From Dysgonamonadaceae bacterium (GTDB lineage Bacteria > Bacteroidota > Bacteroidia > Bacteroidales > Azobacteroidaceae): 53,806 nucleotides of DNA. This document shows positions 26,431 to 38,022 of this stretch, piece by piece (within the stretch, counting starts at the first letter, position 1; each line of letters starts with the position of its first letter). The DNA lies in NCBI GenBank assembly GCA_031253625.1, contig JAIRVZ010000056.1, forward strand, positions 1-53,806, given 5' to 3'. Position numbers and translations under genes: made by a program. The notes beneath the pieces were generated by a model that was not told the origin of the DNA, searched no databases, and saw only the letters and a program-made list of their open reading frames with translations.

Positions 26431-26856
26431 ATGTCGCAAGAACTATCCTACTTCCGGCTCTCCCTCTTATCCTATTTGCATGACAGCCATCCAGGATTAG
26501 TTGCCAACGATGCCTTTATCGCTACTCGTGGAGATGCTGCCGCTGAAGCATACAGCGCAGCCGTCAAAAACGGAGAGACCCACGACAGGGCAGGCGAACT
26601 GGCCGATGAAGTTCTCTATGCGGGCTTGCTGTTTTCTCCATATAATACCCTTGTTAATGTACTTTGCAGCGAGTTTTCAGATGAGATACTACCCGAAATG
26701 GCAAGATTGCGAGCTTTGGAAATAATGCCAAAGATAGACGAGGTTTTTGGCAAGTACAACCTTTTGGATGATTTTGATTCTACACCGGAGTACGATTTGT
26801 TTTATACCGAACTGACGGGCGCCGTCCAAATCCTGCTTGAAAATGGCATTCAATAG
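26431..26856 (+). CDS. DUF1896-domain protein
   Basis: A 141-aa protein with the DUF1896 start [20 protein letters not shown] and the segment [17 protein letters not shown]...ANELA-type helices, ending [22 protein letters not shown]. It is found between topB and the large methylase-helicase in Bacteroidetes ICEs, as here. The ATG at 26431 is preferred over an upstream TTG at 26425. Its last 20 nt overlap the next gene, implying translational coupling. The function is unknown. Confidence 0.8.
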   Translation: MSQELSYFRLSLLSYLHDSHPGLVANDAFIATRGDAAAEAYSAAVKNGETHDRAGELADEVLYAGLLFSPYNTLVNVLCSEFSDEILPEMARLRALEIMPKIDEVFGKYNLLDDFDSTPEYDLFYTELTGAVQILLENGIQ

Positions 26857-29800
26857 ACGTGTACATCTCCGGGAAAACATAGATGCGATAAAAACCGTTT
26901 TCCTCATGGATAGGGAAAATCGTATGGCTACCCCTGAAGAACGGGTTATTCTGGGGAAATACGCAGGATTCGGCGGTATTAAAGCCGTTCTGAATCCTGT
27001 CGGACATCCCGGCGATGAACGTCACTGGACAAAATCCGACCTCGAACTTAAGCCGATGGTTGAAGAACTGCATGAGGTGTTACGGGAAAATTCCAAAGAT
27101 GAAACGCAGTACAAATGTTATATCGGCTCATTGAAAAACTCCATCCTGACGGCTTTTTACACTCCACCGGAAGTAATACAGGTTATTTCGGATACACTAA
27201 AGAATAACGGTATCACTCCCGTTCGTTTCCTTGAACCTTCAGCGGGAAATGGTGCATTTGTAGATGCATTCCAAAAAACATACCCCACCGTTGAAACAAC
27301 CTGCTTTGAAAAAGATTTATTGACGGGGAAAATTCTCTCGCACCTTCATCCGCAGGACAAGGTGCGGATAGAGGGTTTTGAAAATATTGAAAACCGTTAT
27401 GCAGGACATTACGACCTGGTTGCTTCAAATATTCCCTTTGGCGATGTAGCCGTGTATGACCCGTTTTTTACTACGCACGAAGATCCGGCACGACGCACGG
27501 CAACCCGCAGTGTGCACAATTATTTTTTCCTAAAATCGGTCGATATGGTACACGAAGGCGGCATTGTGGCGTTTATCACTTCACAGGGAGTGCTCAATGC
27601 CGAACAAAACCGCCCCATACGTGAATGGCTGATGCAGCATTGCAATTTGGTTTCCGCCGTTCGTCTGCCTAACAACCTCTTTTCCGATCATGCAGGAACC
27701 GATGTCGGTAGTGATTTGATAGTATTGCAGCGTAATAGCAAAAACACTAATCTTTCTCAAAGGCAACGCGATTTTATCGAATCACGCCGCCTATCCAATG
27801 GCATTTCCGTGAATAATATCTTCCAAGATTTCGACCGTGTGGTACATACCACATCAAAAGTCGATACAGACCCCTATGGAAAACCGGCGCTGGTTTTCCT
27901 GCATGAAGGAGGTGTTACGGATATGACAAAAGATTTAAAAGACATGCTTGTCAATGATTTTTCAAATTATTTGGACAAGGAATTGTATTTGAATAATACT
28001 GTTACAATATCCAGCCTGAAACCAGACTTTCCCGAACATTCTCAACTTACAGCACAAGATCGGCAAGTATCACAAATAGACCTTCTCAATAAATCAGAAT
28101 ATCAGCTATCCGACGATGAACAGGATTTATTGCATTTTGAAAATTACATGGATGAGGAGTATTATGAACTCGAACCGGATTGGCGAGAATATGAGACTAT
28201 TGAGAAAGAACGAGAAAGTAAAAGACAAAAAGAAGAGTTAGATGCTTTTGAAAATTACATGGATCAAGTGTATTTTGAGCGTGAACCGGACTGGCAGGAA
28301 TATGAAGCGGTGGAAAAAGAACGCGAAAAACAGGAAGAAGACAGGAGTAAACCGCTTTCCATTACCCAAGAGCCGCTTATTACATTATACGACCTGTTTG
28401 GCTTCTCCGAAGCGGAACGCAGTCAAATAAATCGTCCAAAACAAAAGAAAGGAAATAAAAGAAAAGAAGACCCTCGCCAAACTGTATTAGATTTTGGAGA
28501 GGAACTGCATAAAAATAAGCTTGATCAGGAAGCGGAAGCTAAACGCAGGGAAGCGGAACGGCAGGAACGCCTTAAACCTGTTCCTTTCACAGCCGAATTG
28601 CTGAAGCATTATCGTGAAGGTTCGCTCGTATCAAGTGAAGACAACCGTATCGGTTATTTGCGTAATATAGATGGCTTGCAACCAACATTTCATCCGTTGG
28701 AATTGGCGACTGGCCAAAGGCAACGCGCATCGCTCTACATAGAAATACGTGATACTTATCATCATCTGTACCTCAACGAAGCCGACCGTTTGCAACCCAA
28801 TCCTGCATTACGTGAAATGCTTAACCGCCTTTATGATGACTTTACAGCACATTTCGGACTTTTGAATGATGCCAAAAACCTTGACCTGATAAAAATGGAT
28901 GCAGGTGGGCGGGAAATTCTTTCTCTTGAACGTTACACACAAGGTAACGCGGTTAAAGCCGATATTTTTAACCGCCCCGTAGCTTTCAATCCCGACGAAA
29001 TAATCCTTGCCGATAATGCTCACGAAGCGCTGACAGCATCGCTTAACAAATATGCCGGCGTTAATCTCGAATATATGTCTTCACTTACGGGAAGCGAGCC
29101 GGAAAGTTTGCTGGAGGAACTTAAAAGCAGCATATATTTCAATCCTCTAATAGGTGGCTATGAAGTTGCTGACAAGTTCATTGCCGGTAATGTCATTTCC
29201 AAAGCAGATGAAGTAGAACGTTTTCTGGAACGTAATCCCAATCATGAAGCTGCTCACGTATCGCTTGATGCTTTGCGGGAAGCGACACCCAAACCGATAG
29301 CCTTCGATGACCTTGACTTTAATTTCGGCGAACGATGGTTACCCACTGACATTTATGAAAAATACGCTTCACATCTGTTTGAAACAAATGTAAGTATCCA
29401 TTATACACAAAGTAGCGATGAATACGGTATATCGGCCTCCAGTCGTAATGCCAAAATCTACAACCAGTATGCCGTTAAATCCCAGAGTCGCACTTTTGAC
29501 GGCGTGGCATTGATGAAACACGCCCTGCACAATACATCTCCCGATATTACCAAAAAAATCATGGTGGAGGGCAAGGAAGTACGGATACGTGATGCCGACG
29601 CCATCCAATTAGCCAACTCTAAAATCGACGAAATGCGGGATGGTTTTTCCGCCTGGTTGAGAGAACAGTCGCCTGAATTTAAAGATCGGCTCGCTGACTT
29701 GTATAATCGTACTTTTAACTGTTTTGTGCGCCCTGCATACGATGGAACGCATCAAAACTTTCCCGGATTGGATTTGAAAGGATTGGGTATCGACGATCTG

Positions 29801-32470
29801 TACAAAAGTCAAAAAGATGCCGTCTGGATGCTTAAACTCAATGGCGGAGGCATCTGCGACCATGAGGTTGGCGGTGGAAAAACGTTGATTATGTGCTGTG
29901 CGGCAATGGAAATGAAACGCCTTGGATTGGCCAACAAGCCAATGATAACAGGATTAAAAGCCAATATCCACGAGATTGCCCTGACTTTTTGCACAGCCTA
30001 TCCGAACGCTCGCGTGTACTATCCCCAAAAAGAAGATTTCACGCCTGCCAACCGGATGAAGTTTTTTAACGAGATAAAGAACAACAACTGGGATGCCGTT
30101 ATCCTCACACACGAACAGTTCTCCATGATACCTCATTCCCCGGAAATACAACGCGACATCCTTCAAAAAGAATTAGACAGTGTGGAAGAAAATCTTGATG
30201 TCTTGCGACAGCAGGGGGAGGAAGTCTCACGGGCTATGTTGAAGGGTTGCATCAAGCGGCAACAAAACTTGGAGGCCAAATTGAAGAACATTACCTATCA
30301 AATAGACAACCGCAAAGACGACACAACGGATTTTCGCCTGATGGGTATCGACCACTTGTTTGTTGATGAATCGCATAAATTCAAAAATCTGACTTTTACT
30401 ACCCGACATGACCGTGTGGCGGGACTGGGCAATGCGGAAGGTTCACAGCGGGCGCTCAATATGTTGTTTGCCTTGCGTACCATTCAGGAACGAACAGGAA
30501 AAGATTTGGGGGCAACATTCCTTTCAGGCACAACAGTAAGTAATTCTTTAACGGAATTATATCTGCTTTTCAAATATTTACGCCCAAACGAACTTGAGCG
30601 GCAAAACATCACAACTTTTGATGCCTGGGCGGCTATTTTCGCTAAAAAGAATAGGGATTACGAATTCTCCGTAACAAACGAAATTGTACAGAAAGAACGG
30701 TTCCGGTATTTTATTAAAGTTCCTGAACTGGCAGCCTTTTATGCCGAAATAACGGACTTCCGTACAGCAAAGGATATAGGCATAGATCGCCCTGTTAAGA
30801 ACGAAATTCTACATAACATACCACCCACACCCGACCAGGTGGACTTTATCGAACGGTTAGTCGCCTTTGCCAAAAACGGCGATGCTACCCTGCTGTTTCG
30901 TGAACCGCTCTCCGATAGCGAGAAAACAGCCAAAATGCTTATCGCTACCGATTATGCGCGGAAAATGTCGCTCGATATGCGCATGATAGATCCCAACCGT
31001 TATGACGACCATATCGACAACAAAGCCAGTCATGTTGCCCGCATGATTTCAGATTATTATCAAAAATTTAAAGAACATAAAGCCACACAGTTTGTTTTTT
31101 CAGATTTGGGAACTTACAAACCGGGCGAATGGAATCCATACAGTGAGATAAAACGCAAACTGGTTGAAGACCACAAGATACCTGCACACGAAATACGCTT
31201 CATTCAGGAGTGCAAAACTGAAAAAGCACGTAAAGCAATGATTGATAATATGAATGAAGGCAGGATTCGCGTTCTTTTTGGCAGTACCGAAATGCTGGGA
31301 ACAGGTGTTAATGCTCAGAAACACTGCGTTGCTATTCATCACTTGGATTGTCCCTGGCGTCCGTCGGATTTGGAACAGCGCGACGGACGGGGTATTCGTA
31401 AGGGTAATCTTGTTGCCAAATTGTATGCGGACAATAAAGTCGATGTCATTTTGTATGCCGTCGAAAAATCACTTGATGCCTATAAATTCGGATTACTTCA
31501 TAATAAGCAGCTATTTATCCGGCAACTTAAAACCAACTCTCTTGGTAGTCGCACTATTGATGAAGGAAGCATGGACGAAAAGGGAGGTATGAATTTTTCG
31601 GAATATGTGGCTATTCTTTCAGGGAATACCGAATTACTGGAAAAAGCCCGTTTGGAAAAGAAAATTGCGGCACTGGAAAGCGAGCGGCAAGCATTCATTC
31701 GCGGCAAATCGTCGTCGCGTTACAAACTGGAGAGTATTTTACAGAAAGTCGAAAAAAATAACACCACGATTACCGGTATTACCAAAGACATGGAGGCTTT
31801 CACTTCCCGTGTGCAGACAGCGCAGGACGGCACACGGCTCAATCCTGTGCGATTAGATGGATTTTCTCCGACCGACCCCATATCCGTTGGCAATAAGTTG
31901 AACGAAATAAATGCCCAAGCCCGCACACACGGGGCACATGAGCCTGTCGGCACGCTGTATGGCTTTACATTGATTGTTAAAACCGAAGCCACAATGAAAG
32001 ACGGATTCGATATGCTACAAAACCGCTTCTTCATTAAAGGAGAAGGCGATATCCTGTACAATTACAATAACGGGTTAATAGCTTCCGACCCGAAAACTGC
32101 CGCACAGAATTTTATCCATGCTTTAGACACCATGCCCCGCCTGTTGGAGAAATACAAGACGGACAACGAGAAAATATCGAAAGATATTCCGGTGTTGAAA
32201 GAAGTAGTCGAAGCCGTTTGGCGCAAAGAGGATGAATTAAAAGGATTAAAGATCGAGTTGGGCAACCTTGAACGGCAGATTCAGCTTTCGCTTAAACCAA
32301 TTGACCAAAACGAGGATAAACCGGACGAAAATATTAGCAATAATGTACCACAATCTTATTCAACAGAAGAAAGATTACAGCAAGCAAAGGAAGTGATGGG
32401 CGACCGACTGATTATAGCTTCTGTTCCAAAGTATCATAATGAAAACCAATCCAAAGGCATAAAAATATGA
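26837..32470 (+). CDS. N6-adenine methylase-like / SNF2-type helicase giant protein
   Basis: A 1,877-aa protein common in Bacteroidetes conjugative elements. The N-terminal part has a methyltransferase-like domain: motif [15 protein letters not shown] (about 131) and SNIPFGD (about 196), where NIPF replaces the usual NPPF. A charged linker with a 37-residue tandem repeat (about 435-508) follows. The helicase has Walker A EVGGGKT (about 1009-1016), DESH (about 1177) and motif [10 protein letters not shown] (about 1513-1520). The C-terminus is coiled. The probable role is restriction protection or DNA remodelling in transfer. The variant NIPF may affect methylation activity. Confidence 0.88.
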   Translation: MKMAFNRRVHLRENIDAIKTVFLMDRENRMATPEERVILGKYAGFGGIKAVLNPVGHPGDERHWTKSDLELKPMVEELHEVLRENSKDETQYKCYIGSLKNSILTAFYTPPEVIQVISDTLKNNGITPVRFLEPSAGNGAFVDAFQKTYPTVETTCFEKDLLTGKILSHLHPQDKVRIEGFENIENRYAGHYDLVASNIPFGDVAVYDPFFTTHEDPARRTATRSVHNYFFLKSVDMVHEGGIVAFITSQGVLNAEQNRPIREWLMQHCNLVSAVRLPNNLFSDHAGTDVGSDLIVLQRNSKNTNLSQRQRDFIESRRLSNGISVNNIFQDFDRVVHTTSKVDTDPYGKPALVFLHEGGVTDMTKDLKDMLVNDFSNYLDKELYLNNTVTISSLKPDFPEHSQLTAQDRQVSQIDLLNKSEYQLSDDEQDLLHFENYMDEEYYELEPDWREYETIEKERESKRQKEELDAFENYMDQVYFEREPDWQEYEAVEKEREKQEEDRSKPLSITQEPLITLYDLFGFSEAERSQINRPKQKKGNKRKEDPRQTVLDFGEELHKNKLDQEAEAKRREAERQERLKPVPFTAELLKHYREGSLVSSEDNRIGYLRNIDGLQPTFHPLELATGQRQRASLYIEIRDTYHHLYLNEADRLQPNPALREMLNRLYDDFTAHFGLLNDAKNLDLIKMDAGGREILSLERYTQGNAVKADIFNRPVAFNPDEIILADNAHEALTASLNKYAGVNLEYMSSLTGSEPESLLEELKSSIYFNPLIGGYEVADKFIAGNVISKADEVERFLERNPNHEAAHVSLDALREATPKPIAFDDLDFNFGERWLPTDIYEKYASHLFETNVSIHYTQSSDEYGISASSRNAKIYNQYAVKSQSRTFDGVALMKHALHNTSPDITKKIMVEGKEVRIRDADAIQLANSKIDEMRDGFSAWLREQSPEFKDRLADLYNRTFNCFVRPAYDGTHQNFPGLDLKGLGIDDLYKSQKDAVWMLKLNGGGICDHEVGGGKTLIMCCAAMEMKRLGLANKPMITGLKANIHEIALTFCTAYPNARVYYPQKEDFTPANRMKFFNEIKNNNWDAVILTHEQFSMIPHSPEIQRDILQKELDSVEENLDVLRQQGEEVSRAMLKGCIKRQQNLEAKLKNITYQIDNRKDDTTDFRLMGIDHLFVDESHKFKNLTFTTRHDRVAGLGNAEGSQRALNMLFALRTIQERTGKDLGATFLSGTTVSNSLTELYLLFKYLRPNELERQNITTFDAWAAIFAKKNRDYEFSVTNEIVQKERFRYFIKVPELAAFYAEITDFRTAKDIGIDRPVKNEILHNIPPTPDQVDFIERLVAFAKNGDATLLFREPLSDSEKTAKMLIATDYARKMSLDMRMIDPNRYDDHIDNKASHVARMISDYYQKFKEHKATQFVFSDLGTYKPGEWNPYSEIKRKLVEDHKIPAHEIRFIQECKTEKARKAMIDNMNEGRIRVLFGSTEMLGTGVNAQKHCVAIHHLDCPWRPSDLEQRDGRGIRKGNLVAKLYADNKVDVILYAVEKSLDAYKFGLLHNKQLFIRQLKTNSLGSRTIDEGSMDEKGGMNFSEYVAILSGNTELLEKARLEKKIAALESERQAFIRGKSSSRYKLESILQKVEKNNTTITGITKDMEAFTSRVQTAQDGTRLNPVRLDGFSPTDPISVGNKLNEINAQARTHGAHEPVGTLYGFTLIVKTEATMKDGFDMLQNRFFIKGEGDILYNYNNGLIASDPKTAAQNFIHALDTMPRLLEKYKTDNEKISKDIPVLKEVVEAVWRKEDELKGLKIELGNLERQIQLSLKPIDQNEDKPDENISNNVPQSYSTEERLQQAKEVMGDRLIIASVPKYHNENQSKGIKI
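28139..28360 (+). repeat. 111-bp in-frame tandem duplication in the methylase-helicase gene
   Basis: The unit starting GAAAATTACATGGAT at 28139 recurs at 28250, exactly 111 bp (37 codons) later. The encoded copies share FENYMD...YxxEPDWxEYExxEKERE and have diverged at several codons. The duplication lies in the acidic linker between the methylase and helicase parts. Confidence 0.8.
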
Positions 32471-33354
32471 TGACATATGAAGAATTGAAATACCGTCAAG
32501 GTTGGACATTGGAACAGAAGATTGACCATGTTGTAAGTGTGGTATCTGCTTTTTCCGCAAAAGTAAACGACAAAATATACTGTTCGGTATCCGGAGGTAA
32601 AGATTCGGGAGTAATGCTGGATATTATCCGTCGGTTTATAGATAAAACCGTTCCGGCTGTCTTTTGCAATACAGGCAACGAATATCCAGAAGTCGTGAAA
32701 TTTGTCCGGCAAACGGATAATCTGACAATCATCCATCCCAATGTGAATATCCGGCAAATTATTGATAAATACGGTTTCCCGCTGATAAGTAAGGAACAGA
32801 GCCGTTATATTAACCAAGCCAAGCATACCAAAAGTGAAAAGCTATTACACATCCGTCTTTATGGTGGGGAAAAGGGTATAGGAAAAATTTCCGAACGGTG
32901 GAAATTTTTAATACAGGCTCCATTTGATGTATCAGAAAAGTGCTGCGACTATCTGAAAAAGAAACCTTTTGAAAAGTTTCACAAAGAAACAGGTTTGTAT
33001 CCAATCATTGGAACAATGGCGTGTGAGAGTCGTTTACGATTTCAAAAGTGGCTCAAACATGGCTGTAACTCTTTTGAATCGAGAATGATAGCAAGCTATC
33101 CGCTATCCATTTGGACGGATAATGATATTTGGGCTTATATCCAAAAATTCAATCTTCCGTACAGCCCCATTTACGACATGGGTATTCGTCGAACGGGCTG
33201 TATGTTTTGTGGCTTCGGTTGCCATATACAAAATGATAACCGTTTTTACTTTCTCAAAAGTCATAAGCCCAAAATTTATTATCATTTCATGCAGATGACA
33301 AATAATGGGGTTACTTATAAAGAAGCTTTGCAGTATTGTGGAATTGATTTTTAG
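32467..33354 (+). CDS. PAPS-reductase-like PP-loop protein
   Basis: A 295-aa protein with the PP-loop SGGKDS (residues 42-47) of the adenine nucleotide alpha-hydrolase superfamily and PAPS reductases. The C-terminal half has several cysteines ([30 protein letters not shown]) that could hold an iron-sulfur cluster, as in DndC/IbrA-type proteins. It overlaps the helicase stop (ATGA) and ends the operon. Relatives occupy the same slot in other Bacteroidetes ICEs. Its substrate is unknown; phosphorothioation is possible, but no other dnd genes are visible. Confidence 0.78.
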   Translation: MMTYEELKYRQGWTLEQKIDHVVSVVSAFSAKVNDKIYCSVSGGKDSGVMLDIIRRFIDKTVPAVFCNTGNEYPEVVKFVRQTDNLTIIHPNVNIRQIIDKYGFPLISKEQSRYINQAKHTKSEKLLHIRLYGGEKGIGKISERWKFLIQAPFDVSEKCCDYLKKKPFEKFHKETGLYPIIGTMACESRLRFQKWLKHGCNSFESRMIASYPLSIWTDNDIWAYIQKFNLPYSPIYDMGIRRTGCMFCGFGCHIQNDNRFYFLKSHKPKIYYHFMQMTNNGVTYKEALQYCGIDF

Positions 33355-33445
33355 GGTAAGAAACCGGTAAACACAATACGATTTGAATCACTATGTCTCA
33401 ATTTGTTACCAGATTACTATATTTTCCCAATTTAAGATAAGGTAA

Positions 33446-33592
33446 GTCGCCTACTTCGTTTGTACTTGGTCGGTTTTTCATCTTTGCTTAGTCGCTTTTT
33501 ATTATTTTCAAAAGCTTAATAATATTCTTGCAAGACAAAATAATAAAGAAATAGAGAAATTGCAAGAAGAAACTGAAAGATTGAAAAAATAA
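33446..33592 (+). pseudogene. Orphan coiled-coil gene tail (start lost)
   Basis: An open frame without any usable start codon, ending LARQNNKEIEKLQEETERLKK before TAA. The upstream part is hydrophobic (CLVAFYYFQKL), so it reads like the end of a small membrane-anchored coiled-coil protein whose 5' end is gone. It lies in the 303-bp gap between the PAPS-reductase-like gene and the ABC operon. The call is weak because the fragment is short. Confidence 0.3.
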
Positions 33593-33615
33593 CTGGAAAT
33601 AACTTTTCTAACTAA

Positions 33616-33623
33616 TATCTTTG
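33616..33623 (+). promoter_or_regulatory. -7 promoter element for the ABC transporter-signalling operon
   Basis: TATCTTTG is a perfect TAnnTTTG, 41 bp before the start codon at 33664. No YGCCA array is present. Confidence 0.6.
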
Positions 33624-33663
33624 TAGTGAATTTGATTCAAAAAATAAATTAAAATAAATGATT

Positions 33664-34524
33664 ATGAAGAGGTATTTTATTTCACTGATTACAATGACAC
33701 TCGTTTTTACATTATTCAGCTGTAATCAAACAACGTCAGAAAGCAAAAACAGTAACACTGCTGTTTATGATCGGGTTATCAAGTCGGGCACTCTTAAAGC
33801 TTGTTTCTTAACTTACCCACCAGCTTGCATGAAAGACACTAAGACAGGAAATATGTCTGGAATTTTTGTAGACGTTTTACAAAAAGCATGTGATAATCTT
33901 GGGCTAAAACTCGAATGGACAGAAGAAGTAGGCTGGGCATCCCAAATAGAAGGCTTGGAAACAGACAGATATGATATCGTGGGATCTCCCGTATGGGCAA
34001 ACCCTACAAGAGGCAAGTTGACCACAATGACAATTCCCGTCTACTTCAGCGGTATTGGAGTATTTGTACGTGCTAATGAGAATCGTTTTACGTCAAATTT
34101 CGATTTAATCAATAATCCTAATGTTCGTATTGGCACCATTGATGGCGAAACAGCAGATTTAATTGCTCGAACAGATTTTCCAAATGCGAAAAGAGTTTCA
34201 AGTACTCAAGTAACGGAAATATCTCAAAAATTTCTTGATTTAGCATCAAACAAGTGTGATGTCGTTTTTACAGAGCCATATTACGCTTATGAATATTTGA
34301 GAAACAATCCTGGAACAATAAAAAACATTGCAGAATCAAACCCGATCAGATTATTTGGCAATTGTTATATGTTTAAGAAAAATGAATTTCAATTACAGCA
34401 AATGCTTAATGTTGCTATTCAAGACTTAATCAATAGTGGATATGTAGATAAAATTATTTCAAAGTATGAACCAGCTCCACACTTGTTCTATAGAAGTGCC
34501 AATCAATTCAAGCCATTTGAATAA
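33664..34524 (+). CDS. Amino-acid-type ABC transporter substrate-binding lipoprotein
   Basis: A 286-aa lipoprotein: signal peptide with lipobox LFSC (Cys20), then an SBP_bac_3-type fold. Typical segments are GTLKACFLTYPPACMKD, MSGIFVDVLQKACDNLGLKLEWTEEVGW (split here by family pattern), YDIVGSPVWANPTRG and VDKIISKYEP. Such proteins bind amino acids, opines or related small solutes outside the inner membrane. It heads a seven-gene rightward run with the permease, ATPase, methyltransferase, purine-type permease and signalling genes. The ligand cannot be read from the sequence. Confidence 0.82.
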   Translation: MKRYFISLITMTLVFTLFSCNQTTSESKNSNTAVYDRVIKSGTLKACFLTYPPACMKDTKTGNMSGIFVDVLQKACDNLGLKLEWTEEVGWASQIEGLETDRYDIVGSPVWANPTRGKLTTMTIPVYFSGIGVFVRANENRFTSNFDLINNPNVRIGTIDGETADLIARTDFPNAKRVSSTQVTEISQKFLDLASNKCDVVFTEPYYAYEYLRNNPGTIKNIAESNPIRLFGNCYMFKKNEFQLQQMLNVAIQDLINSGYVDKIISKYEPAPHLFYRSANQFKPFE

Positions 34525-34586
34525 AAATGGTGTTTTTTAGAAATACGGCATTAACTACTGTAAATTTGCTGAATATGTGACTTATT

Positions 34587-35252
34587 ATGAATGTATTTGA
34601 AATCTTATCAAAATATAAAGACGAATTTTTAATAGGAGCAGGAGTGACTATTAAAATAGCGATTTTAGTATGGATAATTGGTCTCATTGTCGGTGGATTA
34701 TTAGGGATATTAGGCGCAAAATACAAACGATTTATAGGAATACCCTCGAGAACAATTTCCTTTATTCTTGGGGGTATTCCTGCATTAGTTTTTCTTTTTT
34801 GGTTACACTATCCGGCGCAAAGAATATTTAATGTCGTAATAGATGGATTTTATAGCACCGTTTTTGCTCTTTCCGTTATAAACACTTTTTTAATCGCGGA
34901 TCTGGTTAGAAATGCGTTATCTACTTTTCCGGAACAGTACATAGTTTCAGCAGAAGTTATGGGATTTAGTTCCCGTGAGATTACTTGGAAGATACAAATA
35001 CCCTTAATCCTGCGACAAATAATACCAAGCGTATTAATTACAGAAATAGTAATGCTCCACTCTACATTATTTGGATCATTTATTGCTGTTGATGAGATTT
35101 TTAGAATAGCATTACGTGTAAACTCTGAAGTTTATAGGCCAGTGGAAGTGTTTTCAATCTTAGCAATATTCTTTTTAATTATTAGTCTGCCTATTGCTGG
35201 TTTTGCCAGTTGGTTAAAGAAAAGGTATTCCCGTAATCTTTCAAAAATATAG
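34587..35252 (+). CDS. Amino-acid-type ABC transporter permease
   Basis: A 221-aa inner-membrane protein with about five hydrophobic segments. The EAA-like loop (VSAEVMGFSSREITWKIQIP) contacts the ATPase and is typical of His/Glu/Gln/Arg/opine permeases. Only one permease gene is present, so it would have to form a homodimer. It lies 62 bp after the binding-protein gene and 5 bp before the ATPase gene. Confidence 0.82.
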   Translation: MNVFEILSKYKDEFLIGAGVTIKIAILVWIIGLIVGGLLGILGAKYKRFIGIPSRTISFILGGIPALVFLFWLHYPAQRIFNVVIDGFYSTVFALSVINTFLIADLVRNALSTFPEQYIVSAEVMGFSSREITWKIQIPLILRQIIPSVLITEIVMLHSTLFGSFIAVDEIFRIALRVNSEVYRPVEVFSILAIFFLIISLPIAGFASWLKKRYSRNLSKI

Positions 35253-35257
35253 TCAAA

Positions 35258-36028
35258 ATGATAAAAGCCGATAATATTTCTGTTGAATTAGGAAATGGGG
35301 AATCTCGAAAAACAATACTGAACGACATTTCTCTGGAATTGGAGGAGGGTACTATTACTGTTTTAATAGGCCCTTCTGGGAGTGGAAAATCGACACTTCT
35401 TAAGAGTTTGGCTTTGTTAATTCAACCTTCAACTGGAAGTATTACAATTGATGATGATAAATATGAGTTTCCATATCATTCGAAAGAAAAAATAAGAAAA
35501 CATTTTCAAAAGGGAGAACGGGATAGACAAAAAGTAGGTATTGTTTTTCAAGACTTGCATTTGTTACCCCATTGGACAAACTATAAAAATATCATCAATC
35601 CGTTAAAAAATATCACTGCTGAACAAAAAAAGAAGCTGGATTTTTTCATAGAATTATTCCAGATGGAGCATTTTATTAATAATTATCCAAATGAAAGTTC
35701 CAGGGGAGAAGAACAAAGAGTTGCTTTGGTTAGGGCTTTAATGCAAGATTGTAAATACTTATTATTAGATGAGATAACAGCGGCGCTCGACCCCGAACAA
35801 ACAGTGAACGTTCTAAAATATTGCGATACAATAAAAAAAACAGGGACGAGCATTCTAATAATCACTCACTATATTCCATTTGCACGAAAAGCAGCTGATC
35901 AAGTTATATTTTTAGATAAGGGGAGCATCGTGGAAAAAGGGTCAAATCAAATTTTAACGAATCCGCAAAGCGATCGCTTGCGGAATTTTATTAATAGCCT
36001 GCAATACATTGTGGGAACAGAAGTATAG
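35258..36028 (+). CDS. Amino-acid-type ABC transporter ATPase
   Basis: A 256-aa ATPase with Walker A GPSGSGKST, Q-loop IVFQDLHLLPHW, Walker B YLLLDEITAALDPE and H-loop LIITHYIPFA. The signature is unusual: SSRGEEQRVALVRAL replaces the standard LSGGQ, with Arg-Gly-Glu-Glu, though the overall ABC core is intact. With the permease and binding lipoprotein it completes an importer. It ends 7 bp before the methyltransferase start. Confidence 0.85.
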   Translation: MIKADNISVELGNGESRKTILNDISLELEEGTITVLIGPSGSGKSTLLKSLALLIQPSTGSITIDDDKYEFPYHSKEKIRKHFQKGERDRQKVGIVFQDLHLLPHWTNYKNIINPLKNITAEQKKKLDFFIELFQMEHFINNYPNESSRGEEQRVALVRALMQDCKYLLLDEITAALDPEQTVNVLKYCDTIKKTGTSILIITHYIPFARKAADQVIFLDKGSIVEKGSNQILTNPQSDRLRNFINSLQYIVGTEV

Positions 36029-36035
36029 AAACAAT

Positions 36036-36713
36036 ATGTCAAGTAGAATAGTAGTAGAAAAAAACGAATGGGATCGAGTATACAAAGATCTTGAAAATGA
36101 AGTAATAAAGACATCAACTTACGATGATTGCATTATACAGTTGATAGGGGATGTTAAGAATAAACGAATTTTAGATTATGGCGGCGGCCCTGGCGTAATC
36201 GCAAAGGCTTTAAAAGACCTTGGAGCTAATGTCGATATTTATGATAATAATGAGCGTATTCTCAAAATGGCGAACAATAGATTGTCAAGTAAAAATATCA
36301 TGCCTGATAAAAATAATATTCCTCAAAATACCTATGATTTTGCTTTATGTAACCTTGTTGTGTGTATAGTTGAAGACGATGAAGTAGTAGACATTACAAA
36401 AGACATATACAATGCTTTACATAAAGAAGGGAGCGCATTTGTTGGTTTTTGTAATCCTAAAATATATAATGTTCATGAGTCAAAATTAGACATAAGACAT
36501 TCCGGTAATATTAATTATGAGGAGAATCATGAGTATTTAAAAGAAAAGAAAGAAGGAGGATATATTGTTCCGGAGAAACACAGACCTTTGGAGTGGTATA
36601 GTAAGATATTCGAAGAAGCAGGTTTTCTAATAAAGGAAATTTCGTTTACACCCGAATATGTATTTAAAGAAAAGGCAATCAATGATTTTGTAATCTATAC
36701 ATTAAAAAAATAA
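36036..36713 (+). CDS. Class I SAM-dependent methyltransferase
   Basis: A 225-aa protein with the SAM-binding motif ILDYGGGPGVIAKAL (Asp47 to Gly53) and the post-I acid VDIYDNNERIL, then a FALCNLVVCIVEDDE motif IV region. This is the small-molecule methyltransferase type. The start at 36036 (MSSRIVVEKNEW) is preferred because the longer start at 36009 overlaps the ABC ATPase gene. Lying between importer and permease genes, it probably methylates a transported solute or a derivative; the substrate is unknown. Confidence 0.78.
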   Translation: MSSRIVVEKNEWDRVYKDLENEVIKTSTYDDCIIQLIGDVKNKRILDYGGGPGVIAKALKDLGANVDIYDNNERILKMANNRLSSKNIMPDKNNIPQNTYDFALCNLVVCIVEDDEVVDITKDIYNALHKEGSAFVGFCNPKIYNVHESKLDIRHSGNINYEENHEYLKEKKEGGYIVPEKHRPLEWYSKIFEEAGFLIKEISFTPEYVFKEKAINDFVIYTLKK

Positions 36714-36714
36714 A

Positions 36715-38022
36715 GTGAAACGAATCTATTCATTTTTTGAGCTTAAAGAACTTAAAACAAATATTCGGACAGAAATAATTGCTGGATTATCAACATTTTT
36801 GGCATTATCTTATATTTTTGTCGTTAATCCGGCTATATTGAGCGAAGGGGGCATGAATAAAAGCGCTGTTTTGTTTGCAACAGTCATTACATCTGCCTTA
36901 GCAACTTTGTTTATGGGTTTTTGGGCAAAGAAGCCGTTTGCTCTTGCTCCCGGACTTGAAATGAATTCTTACGTCGTGTATTATGTCATTCTCACTTTGG
37001 GATTTTCATGGCAAAGTAGTTTAGGTATTGTTTTCTGGTCAGGCGTATTGTTTATGATTTTCACATTGACAAAAATAAGAGAAAAAATTATTCATGCAAT
37101 ACCGGAAAAATTGAAAACAGGATTGTCGGCTTCGGTAGGCGTTTTTTTAATGCTTATCGCCTTGAAAATTTCTGGTTTGATTGTTTATGATGGTATCTCA
37201 ATTCATGATTTTTCAAGTCCATTTACTAAACCGTTTTATGTATTTCTGGTTGGACTGGCATTAGTCGTTCTATTGGATAAGTTTAAGTTGAAAGTGTTCA
37301 TTCTGATAAGTATTATTGGAGCGGCAATATTTGCCCATTTAATAGGTTTAGACATTTCAAGCAGAGAAAAAGTAGTCATTTCCAGAGAAATGTTTGGCGC
37401 CATCATGCAATTAGATTTTAGCGCTATTTTTGAGCCTAAACTACTTTCGGCGCTTATAATTTTATTTGTAATAGATTTTTACGGAAGTGTTGCAAAATTC
37501 TTGGGATTTACCAGAGGAACTACTATGCTTGATTCAAAAGGGAATATGCCTAAGATGAAAGAGGCTTTAACGGTAGATGGAGTAGCCTCAATGGCGGGAG
37601 CGACATTAGGAACTACAAGCGTTACTGTTTATGTAGAAAGTGCTGCCGGCATTTCTGTCGGTGGTAGAAGTGGATTAACTGCCATTATTTGTGCCTTACT
37701 CATGTTTTTGTTCATACCATTGGCGCCTATTGTTAATCTTGTACCGGTAGAAGCAACTACCGGAGCACTTTTGATGATTGGATTAAAAATGTTTCCAAAA
37801 ATTTCTGAAATAAAGAATTGGAATAGCATTGAAATTATTTCCGTTTTGTGTATGATAATTGTTACTTTTCTTACGTTTTCATTAGACAAAGCCCTGGCAG
37901 TCGGATTCTTATTCTATATTTTAGGATTGCTGTTTAATGGGAAACGGAAAGAAATTAACCTCTATTTGGTTATTTCGACTTTACTAATTTTTGTAGCAAT
38001 CATACTTTCGATATATGGTTAA
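36715..38022 (+). CDS. NCS2-family purine/nucleobase permease (AzgA-like)
   Basis: A 435-aa polytopic membrane protein with a GTG start one base after the methyltransferase stop. It has the NCS2/AzgA start FFELKELKTNIRTEIIAGLSTFLALSYIFVVNP (read by parts), the segment LAPGLEMNSYVVYYV and the motif TTSVTVYVESAAGISVGGRSGLTA, which matches the TxxxESxxGxxxGGRTGLTA signature. Members carry adenine, guanine, hypoxanthine or xanthine by proton symport. Its place behind an ABC importer and methyltransferase suggests a purine-related or modified-base substrate, which is inferred. Confidence 0.83.
   Translation: MKRIYSFFELKELKTNIRTEIIAGLSTFLALSYIFVVNPAILSEGGMNKSAVLFATVITSALATLFMGFWAKKPFALAPGLEMNSYVVYYVILTLGFSWQSSLGIVFWSGVLFMIFTLTKIREKIIHAIPEKLKTGLSASVGVFLMLIALKISGLIVYDGISIHDFSSPFTKPFYVFLVGLALVVLLDKFKLKVFILISIIGAAIFAHLIGLDISSREKVVISREMFGAIMQLDFSAIFEPKLLSALIILFVIDFYGSVAKFLGFTRGTTMLDSKGNMPKMKEALTVDGVASMAGATLGTTSVTVYVESAAGISVGGRSGLTAIICALLMFLFIPLAPIVNLVPVEATTGALLMIGLKMFPKISEIKNWNSIEIISVLCMIIVTFLTFSLDKALAVGFLFYILGLLFNGKRKEINLYLVISTLLIFVAIILSIYG

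Noticed and set aside
32467..33354. Dnd phosphorothioation system from the PAPS-reductase-like gene
   Set aside because: DndA, B, D and E are absent, and this gene is a common part of the ICE helicase operon.
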